The notes under the pieces are model-generated. The model had not been told where the DNA came from. It saw only the letters and a program-made list of their open reading frames with translations, and did not search any database. This document shows, in pieces, positions 44,515-53,544 of a stretch of 64,000 bases of DNA. This DNA is from Pseudodesulfovibrio sediminis (GTDB lineage: Bacteria; Desulfobacterota; Desulfovibrionia; Desulfovibrionales; Desulfovibrionaceae), in contig NZ_AP024485.1 in NCBI RefSeq assembly GCF_020886695.1, positions 124,001 through 188,000 on the forward strand, in the 5' to 3' direction. Within the stretch, counting starts at the first letter, position 1. Every line of letters begins with the position of its first letter. The position numbers and the translations under genes are program-made.

Positions 44515-45387
44515 ATGAAATTTTTGAAGTTCCTACTGTTAACCCTCATTGGTCTGTCCATGATTGGTTGTACCGCCACTCGACAGGGAGCCTCCACTGA
44601 TTCGGCCAGTATGGAATGGCGGCTCAAAAGTCTTGAAGAGAATTTTCTTCATTTCCGTGAAAAGCAGCGTCAGATGTCTGATGAGGATGCGCAGAATCGC
44701 GAGAAGATCGATCAGCGTCTGGCAGCTCTTGAGATGGAGATGGCTGCGCTCAAAGGGGATGCACCTGCTTCGGAACCCGCTCCTGGAGCCGAACCGCCCA
44801 TGGACGACACCTGGGTGACCGACCTGACTCCAGAAGATGACGCCTGGGTCGAAGGGCAGCAGCCTCCCGAGAAGAAAGCGGATCAGAGCGGCGAAGAGAA
44901 GCCGTGGGCCACTGTTCCCAAGCCGCCGGCCACCATACCTTCGCCTGAAGTTGTTGACAGGACGCCGAAAGCCGCTCCGAAAGCTGCACCTAAGCCTGTG
45001 GTCGCGTCTGCTGGTCCTCAGGATTTGTATGCCAAGGGGTATGGGCAGTACAACAGTGGTGAGTTTGAAGCTGCGCGGGCCACGTTTGACCGGTTCCTGA
45101 AACAATATCCCAAGGACAAGCTGGCTGCCAATGCACTGTATTGGAAGGGCGAAACCTATTATTCCCAGAAAAATTTCCCTCAGGCCATCCTGACATTCAA
45201 GGAAGTGACAGGCCAGTTCCCCAAGCACGACAAGTCCGCATCTGCCTTGCTCAAGATAGGCATGTCCTATGACAAGGTCGGAGATCGTGATAATGCCGTA
45301 TTTTACATACGGGCCCTGGAGGAGGATTTTCCCAAATCCGATGCCGCCAGGATTGGTCGCAAGGAGTTGAAGCGGCTTGGTGGCTAG
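44515..45387 (+). CDS. CpoB/YbgF-like periplasmic TPR lipoprotein
   Basis: A 290-residue protein. The lipoprotein signal has lipobox MIGC. A coiled coil (about 40-85, SLEENFLHFREKQRQ region) and a Pro/Ala-rich linker follow. A C-terminal TPR domain (about 165-290) has LYAKGYGQYNSGEFEAARAT, then FPQAILTFKEVTGQFPKH. This order matches the YbgF/CpoB proteins of the Tol-Pal system, which coordinate peptidoglycan synthesis with outer-membrane constriction. Tol genes are not in the window. A hairpin (45411-45440) separates it from dprA. Confidence 0.85.
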   Translation: MKFLKFLLLTLIGLSMIGCTATRQGASTDSASMEWRLKSLEENFLHFREKQRQMSDEDAQNREKIDQRLAALEMEMAALKGDAPASEPAPGAEPPMDDTWVTDLTPEDDAWVEGQQPPEKKADQSGEEKPWATVPKPPATIPSPEVVDRTPKAAPKAAPKPVVASAGPQDLYAKGYGQYNSGEFEAARATFDRFLKQYPKDKLAANALYWKGETYYSQKNFPQAILTFKEVTGQFPKHDKSASALLKIGMSYDKVGDRDNAVFYIRALEEDFPKSDAARIGRKELKRLGG

Positions 45388-45410
45388 CCACTCTGAATGA
45401 TACCATGCAT

Positions 45411-45440
45411 GGCCGGGGTCCCTCCTGCGGGATTCCGGTC
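45411..45440 (+). promoter_or_regulatory. Intercistronic hairpin between cpoB-like gene and dprA
   Basis: A 12-bp stem with several G-U pairs (45411-45422 with 45429-45440) and no T run. It may slow polymerase or stabilise the upstream message. Confidence 0.35.
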
Positions 45441-45463
45441 ATGTCTCTTTTCAAGGGATTCCG

Positions 45464-46696
45464 TTGATGGATCTGCACAAGGATTTTTTCGCCTGTCTCG
45501 CTCTCAAGCACACCCCGCGCCTTGGTCCCAAGGTGTGGCGGGAACTTTTTCAGCACTATCCAAGCGCATATGAGGCCGTTCAGGATGCCGCAGCCTGGCC
45601 TGCTTTGGGGTTGGCGACCGCGGCTCAGGCTTCCAAATGTCAGGCTGAGGTCTGGCGTGAGAAGGCAGAGGTAGAATATAGGGCGGCCCTGAAGAAGAAA
45701 ATGGATGTGGTCACCTGGTTCGATCCCCGTTTTCCCGCAAGTTTGAAAGAGATACCTGATCCTCCGGCAATGCTCTATATTCGTGGCGATGTGTCTCTTT
45801 TCAGGAATCCCGGCGTGGCCGTTGTCGGTGCGCGTGAATGCACGCCGCTGGGATTGGAAACCGCGGGGAGAATAAGCGCCCAGCTTTCGCGCATCGGCGT
45901 GACCGTCATATCCGGGCTGGCGCTTGGCATCGACAGGCAGGCGCATCTCGGTGGACTCAAGGGGGTGGGCAGCACCATCGCCGTGTTGGGGTGTGGGTTG
46001 GATGTAGAGTATCCTGCCGATAACATGGATGTCCGGCTGTCGCTCGACACAAAGGGGCTGGTGGTCACGGAATACGGCCCGGGCGTCACACCGAGGGCGG
46101 GGTATTTCCCAGTCAGGAATCGTATCATCAGTGCGTTGTCCCTGGGCGTGCTGGTGGCAGAGGCCGCTCATAACAGTGGGAGTTTAATCACCGCACGATT
46201 GGCCGGAGAGCAGGGCAGGGATGTTTTTGCCGTACCGGGACCGATTGGTCAGCCTACATTCACCGGGTGCCATCGGCTTATTAAGCAGGGAGCAGCCTTG
46301 GTGGAGAGTGCCAATGATATCGTTGAAATCCTGCGCTATGATTTTGCACGGGAGTTGGCGCATGTTCCTGATCCGACCTCAGGTATGAACGAGAACGGCG
46401 TTGATCTGGAAGAGGCTGTTGTCAAAAAGAAAGCCAAGCCTAAAGCAAAGAGTGTCGAACCTCCTGCGCCGGTCAGAAGAAGACCGCCTCAGGCTGACAG
46501 GGAGGCCATGTCGTTGACCGAGGATGAGAAAAAAGTCCTTGGACTTTTGGATCAGAAGGACAAAATGCATATTGATGCCTTGGGGCGCGCTCTTGATTGG
46601 GATTCCCCTGTTGTCAGCAGAATATTGCTCATGCTTGAGATGCGTGGGGCCGTTCAGCAGTTGCCTGGCATGTGGTATCTTGTCCGGGAGGCCTGA
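45464..46696 (+). CDS. dprA: DNA-processing protein DprA
   Basis: A 410-residue protein. The N-terminal helical domain (about 1-65) precedes the Rossmann-fold DNA-processing domain (about 70-290) with DPRFPASLKEIPDPPAMLY, VVGARECTPLG, SGLALGIDRQAH, and the C-terminal part GSLITARLAGEQGRDVFAVPG. A charged linker (about 305-350) and a winged-helix domain (345-410, LGLLDQKDKMHIDALGRAL) follow. It loads RecA on incoming single-stranded DNA in transformation. Confidence 0.93.
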   Translation: MMDLHKDFFACLALKHTPRLGPKVWRELFQHYPSAYEAVQDAAAWPALGLATAAQASKCQAEVWREKAEVEYRAALKKKMDVVTWFDPRFPASLKEIPDPPAMLYIRGDVSLFRNPGVAVVGARECTPLGLETAGRISAQLSRIGVTVISGLALGIDRQAHLGGLKGVGSTIAVLGCGLDVEYPADNMDVRLSLDTKGLVVTEYGPGVTPRAGYFPVRNRIISALSLGVLVAEAAHNSGSLITARLAGEQGRDVFAVPGPIGQPTFTGCHRLIKQGAALVESANDIVEILRYDFARELAHVPDPTSGMNENGVDLEEAVVKKKAKPKAKSVEPPAPVRRRPPQADREAMSLTEDEKKVLGLLDQKDKMHIDALGRALDWDSPVVSRILLMLEMRGAVQQLPGMWYLVREA

Positions 46697-46859
46697 TGCG
46701 TATGAGGGGGAGAGCATTGAAGTCTGTTTTCGTTGATTTGGCATGCAATCCCTACGTTATTTGATATACTTTTATTAATTAGGGTTGCACAGACTTGAGT
46801 GAAATCCTCCATCAGTGTATTCCTTCCTTGAAATGTACTACTTCTGACTCGGTAAAAAC

Positions 46860-47255
46860 ATGCAGAAAATACCTATCAATCTCGCCGCTCCCGGTATGAT
46901 GCTGGCCAAGCCTGTGACCAAGGAGAACGGCATGACCATCATGGCTGAAGGCATGGAACTGACGGAGAGCCTCATCAGCAGGCTGGAGTCAATGAAGATC
47001 GAACGCATAACCGTCAAGGGTAATCCCGTCGACATGGGCGGGGCCGGGTCCGGGACTAAGTGGGGCGAACGTCTGGAGCGATTGGATGTTCTGTTTCGAA
47101 AGCATCCCAAGGACAAATGGATGATGCGTGTTAAAGGTCGTATGGGGCAGTATTTTCAGATCAAGGCTGCGGCCCAGGAAGCCAAGGCCAAGGCCATACA
47201 GGCTGCCATGGCGGCTGATGATGAACCGGATGAACCTGTCGAGAGTGAGGGATAG
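46860..47255 (+). CDS. Small signalling-associated protein, 131 aa
   Basis: The first 60 residues (INLAAPGMMLAKPVTKENGM, then EGMELTESLISRLESMKIERI) look like the short domain that often precedes HD-GYP or related output domains. A basic stretch and a helical Ala/Lys-rich end follow. It has no enzymatic motif. It lies 3 bp before an HDOD gene and is probably cotranscribed with it. Function unknown; a partner or split sensor of the HDOD protein is the likeliest idea. Confidence 0.75.
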   Translation: MQKIPINLAAPGMMLAKPVTKENGMTIMAEGMELTESLISRLESMKIERITVKGNPVDMGGAGSGTKWGERLERLDVLFRKHPKDKWMMRVKGRMGQYFQIKAAAQEAKAKAIQAAMAADDEPDEPVESEG

Positions 47256-47258
47256 AAC

Positions 47259-48095
47259 ATGGCCGAAGATCTGAAAACCAGTATTCGTGGTGAGATCCTT
47301 CAGGTCAAGGACCTGCCGACGTTGCCGCATGTTCTTCAGAAGGTCTCCAAGCTTGTGGAAGATCCGGACGCATCCACCGATGCCATAGCCAAGGTCATCT
47401 CGACGGATCAGGTGCTCTCGGCCAAAGTGCTCAAGATGGTCAATTCTCCGATCTATGGTTTTCCCGGTCGTATCAGCTCCATCCAGCATGCCCTGGTCCT
47501 GCTGGGGTTCAACGTCGTGCGCGGCATTATTATTTCCACATCGGTCTTCGATATGATGGTCCAGGCCATGAAAGGGCTGTGGGAGCACAGCCTCGGGTGC
47601 GCGACAGCCTGTAACATCATTGCCCGGCGGGCCGGATTCGAAGATCCGGAAGAGTATGCGGTTGCCGGGTTGCTCCATGATCTCGGGAAGGTTGTCACTG
47701 CCGTTCAGTTGCCGGAGGTGCACGCCTCCGTGCTGGAAACAGTAAAGACCAAGGACATGACCTATTTTCAGGCGGAGAAGGACGTTCTCGGGTTCGGCCA
47801 TGATCGCATCAATGCATGGCTTGCCCGTCACTGGGGATTGCCGCCCAATATTCGTGAATCCATGAGCCGGCATCATGCGCCGCAGATGGCCGAGTTCTAC
47901 AAACCGATGTCCTGTGTGGTGCATATCGGAGATTTTCTTGTCCGGTTGTTTGAGTTCGGTAATTCCGGCGACGATCAGACCGCCTATCTGCGTCCCGAGG
48001 CGCTTATTGAATTGAAATTCAAGATGTCGGATCTGGATAAGGTCATGGACGAAATGTCTGATCAGCTCCTTGAAGTGTCAGACCTGACTTTCTAA
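47259..48095 (+). CDS. HDOD-domain signalling protein
   Basis: A 278-residue protein consisting of an HDOD domain (about 15-210): LPTLPHVLQKVSKLVEDPDAS, the metal-lacking HD-like segment AGLLHDLGKVV, and SMSRHHAPQMAEFY. HDOD proteins are regulatory relatives of HD phosphohydrolases and often sit with two-component or c-di-GMP genes. It is followed after 28 bp by a receiver/GGDEF-type protein, forming an operon. Confidence 0.88.
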   Translation: MAEDLKTSIRGEILQVKDLPTLPHVLQKVSKLVEDPDASTDAIAKVISTDQVLSAKVLKMVNSPIYGFPGRISSIQHALVLLGFNVVRGIIISTSVFDMMVQAMKGLWEHSLGCATACNIIARRAGFEDPEEYAVAGLLHDLGKVVTAVQLPEVHASVLETVKTKDMTYFQAEKDVLGFGHDRINAWLARHWGLPPNIRESMSRHHAPQMAEFYKPMSCVVHIGDFLVRLFEFGNSGDDQTAYLRPEALIELKFKMSDLDKVMDEMSDQLLEVSDLTF

Positions 48096-48123
48096 TTCTT
48101 CTTACCTCTGTTAGGTTCTCTAT

Positions 48124-49086
48124 ATGAGCCAGACACTTGAAGAATCCCTCTTCCAACGCAAGCAGGTCGGATTTCTCCTCTCCCCTGACAAATCCCTTGC
48201 CGAGATGCTGCAGAAGATGTGGTCTCCCGAGGTTCTTGAATTTATCGTGTTCGACAAGGGTGGCAAAGCCATCGAGCACATGTTCAACGAGCCGCCTGAC
48301 CTGCTTGTGGTCGATAATCGACTGACGGACATCTCCGGTCGTGAGGTTGCCAATCTGGTCAAGAGCGAAAACGTCTACCGACAGTTGCCGGTTGTCATGT
48401 GCGTTGATCCTGTTGATGTGGAAACACCATGGAACTGGAACAAGGTTGAAGTGGACGATTTTCTGGTCAGGCCGTTCAACCCGTCCGAGGTGCGGGATCG
48501 GATCAACCTCACCCTGTGTCGGGCCATGCGGGCGCTGGACGCAAACCCGCTGTCCAAATTGCCGGGAAATACATCTATCATCCAGAAAATCCAGCAACTT
48601 ATCGACGGTGGTGATGATTTCGCCCTGGCCTACTGCGACCTCGATTATTTCAAGTCATATAATGACAAGTACGGTTTTTCCCGCGGCGATGAAATCCTGA
48701 TGATGTCGGCTCGTCTTATCGTCAATACCATCCGCAGTTACCAGGGAGTGCAGAGTTTTGTGGGCCATGTTGGCGGCGATGATTTCGTTTTCATTCTGCC
48801 GCCCGATCTGGTGGAGGATGCGTGTCAGCGGATTATCAAGGCCTTTGATGACATCGTGCCCCATTTTTATGATCCGGTTGACCGAAAAGCCGGGAACATC
48901 ACCTCCATTGACCGGGAGGGCAACACCAAGGTTTTTCCTCTTATGGCCATTTCGTTGGCTGTGGTGGTCAACACCAACAAACGGATTACCCACTATGGTG
49001 AGGTCTCATCCATAGCCATGGGGTTGAAGAAAAAGGCCAAGGAAGATCCCAAGAGCAGCTATGTCATCGACCAACGCAAAGCGTAA
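48124..49086 (+). CDS. Receiver-like/GGDEF-type protein
   Basis: A 320-residue protein. The N-terminal part (about 1-135) resembles a receiver: QVGFLLSPDKSLAEM, LVVDNRLTDISGREV and the later RPFNPSEVRDRI. The C-terminal part (about 140-310) is a GGDEF fold: FALAYCDLDYFKSYNDKYGFSRGDE, then the active-site loop HVGGDDF. The loop is GGDDF rather than GGDEF/GGEEF, and the Arg that usually precedes it is missing (HV in place of R-x). Catalytic activity is therefore uncertain. Its last 26 bp overlap the xer gene. Confidence 0.82.
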   Translation: MSQTLEESLFQRKQVGFLLSPDKSLAEMLQKMWSPEVLEFIVFDKGGKAIEHMFNEPPDLLVVDNRLTDISGREVANLVKSENVYRQLPVVMCVDPVDVETPWNWNKVEVDDFLVRPFNPSEVRDRINLTLCRAMRALDANPLSKLPGNTSIIQKIQQLIDGGDDFALAYCDLDYFKSYNDKYGFSRGDEILMMSARLIVNTIRSYQGVQSFVGHVGGDDFVFILPPDLVEDACQRIIKAFDDIVPHFYDPVDRKAGNITSIDREGNTKVFPLMAISLAVVVNTNKRITHYGEVSSIAMGLKKKAKEDPKSSYVIDQRKA

Positions 49087-50020
49087 CCGCAAAGGGGAAC
49101 TCGTTCAGGGATTTCTCGCGTTTCTGTCCGTTGAAAAGGGCTATTCAGAAGCCACGATCCGCTCATACGGTACCGACCTTGATCAGTTTCAGGACTTCCT
49201 GAAGACCAAGAAGCATTCCCTTGAAACTCCTGGGCGGATTACCCGTGATCATGTTCGGGGGTTTCTGGCCGAGATGCACCGGCGTCAGCTTTCCAAGACG
49301 TCCATGGGGCGCAAGCTTTCAAGTCTGCGGGCTTATTTCAAGTATTTGCTCCGACATAAGCAGATCAGCAAGGACCCCACAGCAGGCATTCGTAATCCCA
49401 AGCAGGAGAAACGGCATCCGCAGGTGCTGAACGTTGATCAGGCCGTGGCCATGATGGAGGCGGCGCTTGATCCAGACCCGGAAGGGTTGCGCGATATGGC
49501 ACTGGCAGAGGTGTTGTATGGATCAGGGTTGCGCATCAGTGAAGCGATCGGACTGGATATGAATGATGTGGATTCCGATGTCATCCGTGTGGTCGGCAAG
49601 GGTAGCAAGGAACGCATTGTTCCCTTGTCAGATGCTGCTGTAAAGCGGATTCGGCGGTACATGGAGCAACGGCATGCCTTCTTGAAAGACGATTATTCAG
49701 AACAGGCTTTGTTTTTGAGTGTGCGGGCCGGCAAAAGATTGGATCGGCGTCAGGCCAATCGGATTGTGGCCAAGCTGGGCAAGTTGGCCGGACTGCCCAA
49801 GGATGTGCATCCGCATATGCTCAGGCACAGTTTTGCCACTCATATGCTGGAGGCCGGGGCAGACCTGCGCAGTGTGCAGGAATTGCTGGGGCACGAGAAT
49901 CTGACGACGACCCAGCGATACACACATCTGGACATGCAGCGCATCATGCAGGTATACGATTCCGCACATCCCAGAGCGGGAGAAACAAATGATGATACAA
50001 ACAACAATGATACGGAGTAG
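49061..50020 (+). CDS. xerD: Tyrosine recombinase XerC/XerD type
   Basis: A 319-residue recombinase. The N-terminal SAM-like core-binding domain (about 12-100, FLSVEKGYSEATIRSYGTDL) precedes the catalytic domain with Arg158 (GSGLRISEAIGL), the Lys strand VVGKGSKERIVP, His252-Arg255 (HMLRHSFATH) and nucleophile Tyr287 (RYTHLDM). The size and motifs match chromosomal XerC/D proteins of dimer resolution. It overlaps the GGDEF gene by 26 bp and precedes a cyclophilin by 3 bp. It is not next to the tRNA island and is not thought to be its integrase. XerC versus XerD cannot be settled here. Confidence 0.88.
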   Translation: MSSTNAKRNRKGELVQGFLAFLSVEKGYSEATIRSYGTDLDQFQDFLKTKKHSLETPGRITRDHVRGFLAEMHRRQLSKTSMGRKLSSLRAYFKYLLRHKQISKDPTAGIRNPKQEKRHPQVLNVDQAVAMMEAALDPDPEGLRDMALAEVLYGSGLRISEAIGLDMNDVDSDVIRVVGKGSKERIVPLSDAAVKRIRRYMEQRHAFLKDDYSEQALFLSVRAGKRLDRRQANRIVAKLGKLAGLPKDVHPHMLRHSFATHMLEAGADLRSVQELLGHENLTTTQRYTHLDMQRIMQVYDSAHPRAGETNDDTNNNDTE

Positions 50021-50023
50021 ATA

Positions 50024-50530
50024 ATGGAAAACCCATTGGTCCTTCTGGAAACACCGGAAGGTGAAATCCTGATCGAACTTTTCCCTGACAAGGCCCCCAA
50101 GACTGTCGAGAATTTTTTGCAGTACGTTGATGACGAATTTTATGACGGCACGTTGTTTCATCGTGTCATCAAGGGGTTCATGATCCAGACCGGTGGCCTG
50201 ACTTTTTCCATGGAAGAAAAGGAAACCCGGGATCCCATAGTGAATGAAGCTACCAACGGGCTGAAGAATGTGGCTGGTTCCGTGGCTATGGGGCGTTTGC
50301 CCGAACCGCACAGCGCCACGTCACAGTTCTATATCAATGTGGCCGATAACGATGATCTCGATCATACAGGCGAAGATGATGAGAACTTTGGCTATTGCGT
50401 GTTTGGCGAGGTTGTCGACGGCATGGATGTGGCCTTGAAGATCAGCAAGGCCAAGACCAAAAGCTATCAGGGTTTTGACGATGTCCCGGCTGATCCGGTT
50501 TCCGTCATCACTGCCCGTCGGTTTGAATAA
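50024..50530 (+). CDS. ppiB: Cyclophilin-type peptidyl-prolyl cis-trans isomerase
   Basis: A 168-residue cytoplasmic cyclophilin without a signal peptide: LFPDKAPKTVENFLQYV, FHRVIKGFMIQTGG, the AMGRLPEPHSATSQFYINV core and FGEVVDGMDVALKI. Catalytic Arg lies in FHRVI. It speeds proline isomerisation in folding. It is the last gene before a bidirectional terminator. Confidence 0.93.
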   Translation: MENPLVLLETPEGEILIELFPDKAPKTVENFLQYVDDEFYDGTLFHRVIKGFMIQTGGLTFSMEEKETRDPIVNEATNGLKNVAGSVAMGRLPEPHSATSQFYINVADNDDLDHTGEDDENFGYCVFGEVVDGMDVALKISKAKTKSYQGFDDVPADPVSVITARRFE

Positions 50531-50550
50531 CCCGCATTGCATTTGACACT

Positions 50551-50580
50551 AAAAAGGCCTCCGATTCGGAGGCCTTTCTT
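50551..50580. terminator. Bidirectional Rho-independent terminator
   Basis: An 11-bp stem (AAAGGCCTCCG at 50553-50563 with 50567-50577) has a 3-nt loop, A-rich on the left and T-rich on the right, between ppiB and the rhodanese gene. Confidence 0.85.
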
Positions 50581-50591
50581 ATGTCTTTTCC

Positions 50592-51002
50592 TTACTTGGC
50601 AACGGTCTGATACGGCCAGCCGTTCATCCCTTTTTCCAGAATGAACAGACGGCTTTCGTCCACACCCTTGGCCTTGTAAAAATCATACGTCCGCTTTGCG
50701 CCGCCAGCGCCTCCAGGGCAGATGATCACGATGTCGTCTGTTGAAGTGGTGAGCTTGGGCATGATTGCGTCGAGCTTGGCGCGCTCTTCGTCAGTCTTCA
50801 CGGGGTAGGCGTTGGTTTCAATGGAGCCGGGAAGGTGGCCTTTGGCAAATTGCTCCATCGGGCAGATGTCCACGATGGTCACGGCGTCGTGGTTGTCCAG
50901 ATGGGTGCGCATGTCGTCCTGCGAAATGTACTTGTAGTCGGAAGCTCCGGCCAGGACAGGCAGAAGCAGGGCAGCAAGAGCAATAATAAGAATACGTTTC
51001 AT
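50592..51002 (-). CDS. Periplasmic rhodanese-domain protein
   Basis: A 136-residue protein with a Sec signal peptide (MKRILIIALAALLLPVLAG). The rhodanese domain follows: AVTIVDICPMEQFAKGHLPG and the active-site loop IICPGGAGGAKR. The Cys at that loop is the persulfide carrier. It may handle sulfane sulfur in the periplasm. The ATG at 51002 follows GGGAGG; the longer frame to 51029 is not needed. Confidence 0.85.
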   Translation of the reverse strand: MKRILIIALAALLLPVLAGASDYKYISQDDMRTHLDNHDAVTIVDICPMEQFAKGHLPGSIETNAYPVKTDEERAKLDAIMPKLTTSTDDIVIICPGGAGGAKRTYDFYKAKGVDESRLFILEKGMNGWPYQTVAK

Positions 51003-51102
51003 CAGTACCTCCCAAGGTAGTTTGAGCAAGCTCTATGCAAATATCTCTATACTGTCTAGAGAAGCGGTCTATGGTAGCGGTTTGACACCAAATGATAAAC
51101 GT

Positions 51103-51134
51103 AAAAAGGCGAGTCCGTTGTGGACCCGCCTTTG
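51103..51134 (-). terminator. Rho-independent terminator of the nitronate monooxygenase-like gene
   Basis: Read on the minus strand, an 11-bp stem with one mismatch (51105-51115 with 51121-51132) is followed by a T run. It lies 23 bp after the stop. Confidence 0.8.
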
Positions 51135-51156
51135 TGTATGGTTTGATCTGGGTGAT

Positions 51157-52260
51157 CTAGGAACGGAATTTCTTTTCCGCTTCCTCTCTGAGGTCGTTCA
51201 TCAATTCCTTGACGGTGACGATCTTGTCTACCAGGTAGGCATTGGCTCCGGCAAAGGCAAAGCCGTGCTTGAGTTTGCCTCTGTAGGCGTTTACCAAGGC
51301 CTGGGCGATGCAGTAGGGGGATTTCTCCTCAGCGCAGGAATGCAGGCATTTATGGACGCACTTTTTGGGTTGTTTCAGTCCGGTGGAAACCGCATCCAGG
51401 AAGGAGTTTTTCAAGGCGCGTCCGGGCATGCCGACAGGGCTCTTGATGATGGTTACGTCTTCTTTTTGCGCGTTAATGTAGGCTTGTTTGAACTGCTCGT
51501 CGGCGTCGCATTCTTCGGTAGCCACAAAGCGGGTACCCATTTGGACACCGGAAGCGCCGAGTTCAAGGAATTTGGCTATGTCTGCACCTGTGTAAACGCC
51601 GCCAGCCGCAATGACCGGAATGTTTTTGTGGTGTTTTTCACGGTACGGAGTCACGGCTTCGACCACGTCGGTGACGATGTTTTCGAGCTGGAATGCGGGG
51701 TCGTCGATCTGTTCGGCTTTGAAACCGAGGTGGCCGCCTGCTTTGGGGCCTTCAACAACGAAACCGTCCGGCAGATAGTCGAATTTGTTGGCCCATTTGC
51801 GGCACAAAATGGAGGCTGCACGACCGGAGGAGACGATGGGCACGAGCTTGGTGCGAATGTCTTCCTTCATTTCCTCGGACATCTCGCGGAGATACCCGGG
51901 AAGGTCCAGCGGCAGTCCGGCGCCGGAAATGATGACATCCACGCGTTCGCGGATGGAGGTGCGAACCATGTCGCCGTAGTTGGTCAGGGCGCACATGATG
52001 TTTACACCGAGCAGGCCGTCGGTCATTTTGCTGCGGGCCTTGCGGATTTCTTCGACAAGGCCGCGGCGGTCGGCTGCTTCGGGATCTTTGGCTCGCAGAG
52101 GATCACGCATGCCGATCATTGATGTTGCGATAACGCCAACGCCGCCTTCATTGGCCACGGCGCTTGCCAGGCCAGATAGGGATATTCCGACACCCATGCC
52201 GCCCTGAATGATGGGCAGCTTGGCTGTCAGGTCGCCGAATGAAAGATTCGGAAGTTTCAT
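51157..52260 (-). CDS. Nitronate monooxygenase / FabK-like flavoprotein
   Basis: A 367-residue FMN barrel protein: LPIIQGGMGVGISLSGLASAV at the N-terminus, VDVIISGAGLPLDLPGYL, KAGGHLGF, and the phosphate-binding IPVIAAGGVYTGADIAKFLELGA. An unusual cysteine cluster follows near residues 300-320 (KKCVHKCLHSCAEEKSPYC), with four Cys, perhaps a metal site. The His in AGGHLG fits the NMO family. Enoyl-ACP reductase (FabK) activity is an alternative. The ATG at 52260 follows AGAGGT. It lies 87 bp after lhgO on the same strand. Confidence 0.85.
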   Translation of the reverse strand: MKLPNLSFGDLTAKLPIIQGGMGVGISLSGLASAVANEGGVGVIATSMIGMRDPLRAKDPEAADRRGLVEEIRKARSKMTDGLLGVNIMCALTNYGDMVRTSIRERVDVIISGAGLPLDLPGYLREMSEEMKEDIRTKLVPIVSSGRAASILCRKWANKFDYLPDGFVVEGPKAGGHLGFKAEQIDDPAFQLENIVTDVVEAVTPYREKHHKNIPVIAAGGVYTGADIAKFLELGASGVQMGTRFVATEECDADEQFKQAYINAQKEDVTIIKSPVGMPGRALKNSFLDAVSTGLKQPKKCVHKCLHSCAEEKSPYCIAQALVNAYRGKLKHGFAFAGANAYLVDKIVTVKELMNDLREEAEKKFRS

Positions 52261-52347
52261 TGATATACCTCTTATAATAGTAATAATAGATGTCCCTTGC
52301 GCTGAATTCAAAACCAAGTCAAGTGAAACAGGCGTTTAAAAAAAATC

Positions 52348-53541
52348 TTATTTGTTATTGATAAAGTCATTAACTACTAACTCTGCGAAATACATGGAGC
52401 TCGTGAATGCAGGTGAAATTGAGTTGAGAATATGAACAGTGTTCACATGTCGTTTTATGACGAAATCCATGACAAGTTCGTGCGAGCGAATATCGACCAG
52501 TTGAGGACGGATTCCCACCTTGTCGCAGGGAAGAAAATCATTGGGCGTAAGATATTTTACCAGTTGCGCGGCATCGGAGAAAAAGTGTTTGAAGAAGTAC
52601 TTTCGTGGTTCATCCAAAGCGATGTTTCTGAATTTCTTATTGGCCACGAACATGCGTGCGTCACGGAGAAGAATGGACAGAAATTCCGTGTCGATCCCCT
52701 TGAGCAGGCCGTAGTTTTCACGGCCGAATGCCGGGATGGCTGTGGGGCCGACATAGACGTCGCCGTGGACACTGCGGGTGAAATGGACGCCCAGAAAGGG
52801 ATTTTTGATATTGGGGACAGGGTAGATTGAACCGTTGATCTTGTCTGCGGCCGGTTGCTTCAGTTTGCGATAAATCCCCTTGAAGGGGAGCAGCCGATAG
52901 TTTTTGCCAACGCCGAAAGCCTGTGCGACACGATCACTATAGGCGCCTGCTGCATTGATGAACAGTTCGTATTGAATGGTGCCTTGGCTGGTCTGAACCT
53001 GATTTTCGCCCGCACCAGTGAATCGGGTATCGAAGAAAAAGCGGACCTTGCCACTGTGTTCAAGTTCCCTCTGTATGGCTTTGAGGATATCCTTTGGGGC
53101 GACCACGGCGGTTTTGGGTGAGTACAGGGCGCGCCGTACTGTTTTGGCGTTGGGTTCAACCTCGGCGAGCTGCTTTTCGTCGAGCGTTTCGATTATGCCG
53201 CCATTGGCCCTGGCTCGTCGTTTCAATTCGTCCAGAGTGTCCAGCTCCGCTTCTGAGCGGGTCACGATGACCTTGCCCGATTTGAAAAGCGGCAGGGCGT
53301 TCTCTTCGCAGTACGCCTGCATCCGGCGGTTCCCTTCCAGGCACATTTTCGCTTTCAAGGTTCCAGGATCATAGTAAATCCCGGCATGGAGAACACCACT
53401 ATTTCTTCCTGATGCGTGACGACCGAGTTCAGGCTCTTTATCGAAGATGATGATGTCGTCACAGCCCGATTTGATAAGTTCGCGGGCGATGGTCAGGCCG
53501 AGGATGCCAGCGCCGCATATGACTGTGTGCGCTGAATACAC
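52348..53541 (-). CDS. lhgO: L-2-hydroxyglutarate oxidase/dehydrogenase
   Basis: A 397-residue FAD enzyme. The dinucleotide-binding N-terminus is CGAGILGLTIARELIKSG, then RHASGRNSGVLHAGIYYDPG, the strong LhgO signature. A later FAD contact is FINAAGAYSDRVA. A C-terminal end IRPQLVDIRSHELVMDFVI completes it. It oxidises L-2-hydroxyglutarate to 2-oxoglutarate. It starts three bases after the PPC-domain gene and is likely part of the addAB operon. Confidence 0.92.
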   Translation of the reverse strand: MYSAHTVICGAGILGLTIARELIKSGCDDIIIFDKEPELGRHASGRNSGVLHAGIYYDPGTLKAKMCLEGNRRMQAYCEENALPLFKSGKVIVTRSEAELDTLDELKRRARANGGIIETLDEKQLAEVEPNAKTVRRALYSPKTAVVAPKDILKAIQRELEHSGKVRFFFDTRFTGAGENQVQTSQGTIQYELFINAAGAYSDRVAQAFGVGKNYRLLPFKGIYRKLKQPAADKINGSIYPVPNIKNPFLGVHFTRSVHGDVYVGPTAIPAFGRENYGLLKGIDTEFLSILLRDARMFVANKKFRNIALDEPRKYFFKHFFSDAAQLVKYLTPNDFLPCDKVGIRPQLVDIRSHELVMDFVIKRHVNTVHILNSISPAFTSSMYFAELVVNDFINNK

Positions 53542-53544
53542 GAT

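Noticed and set aside
49061..50020. Xer recombinase as the integrase of the tRNA-Pro island
   Set aside because: It lies 13 kb away outside the att repeats, in a cell-function operon, and matches chromosomal XerC/D in length and motifs.
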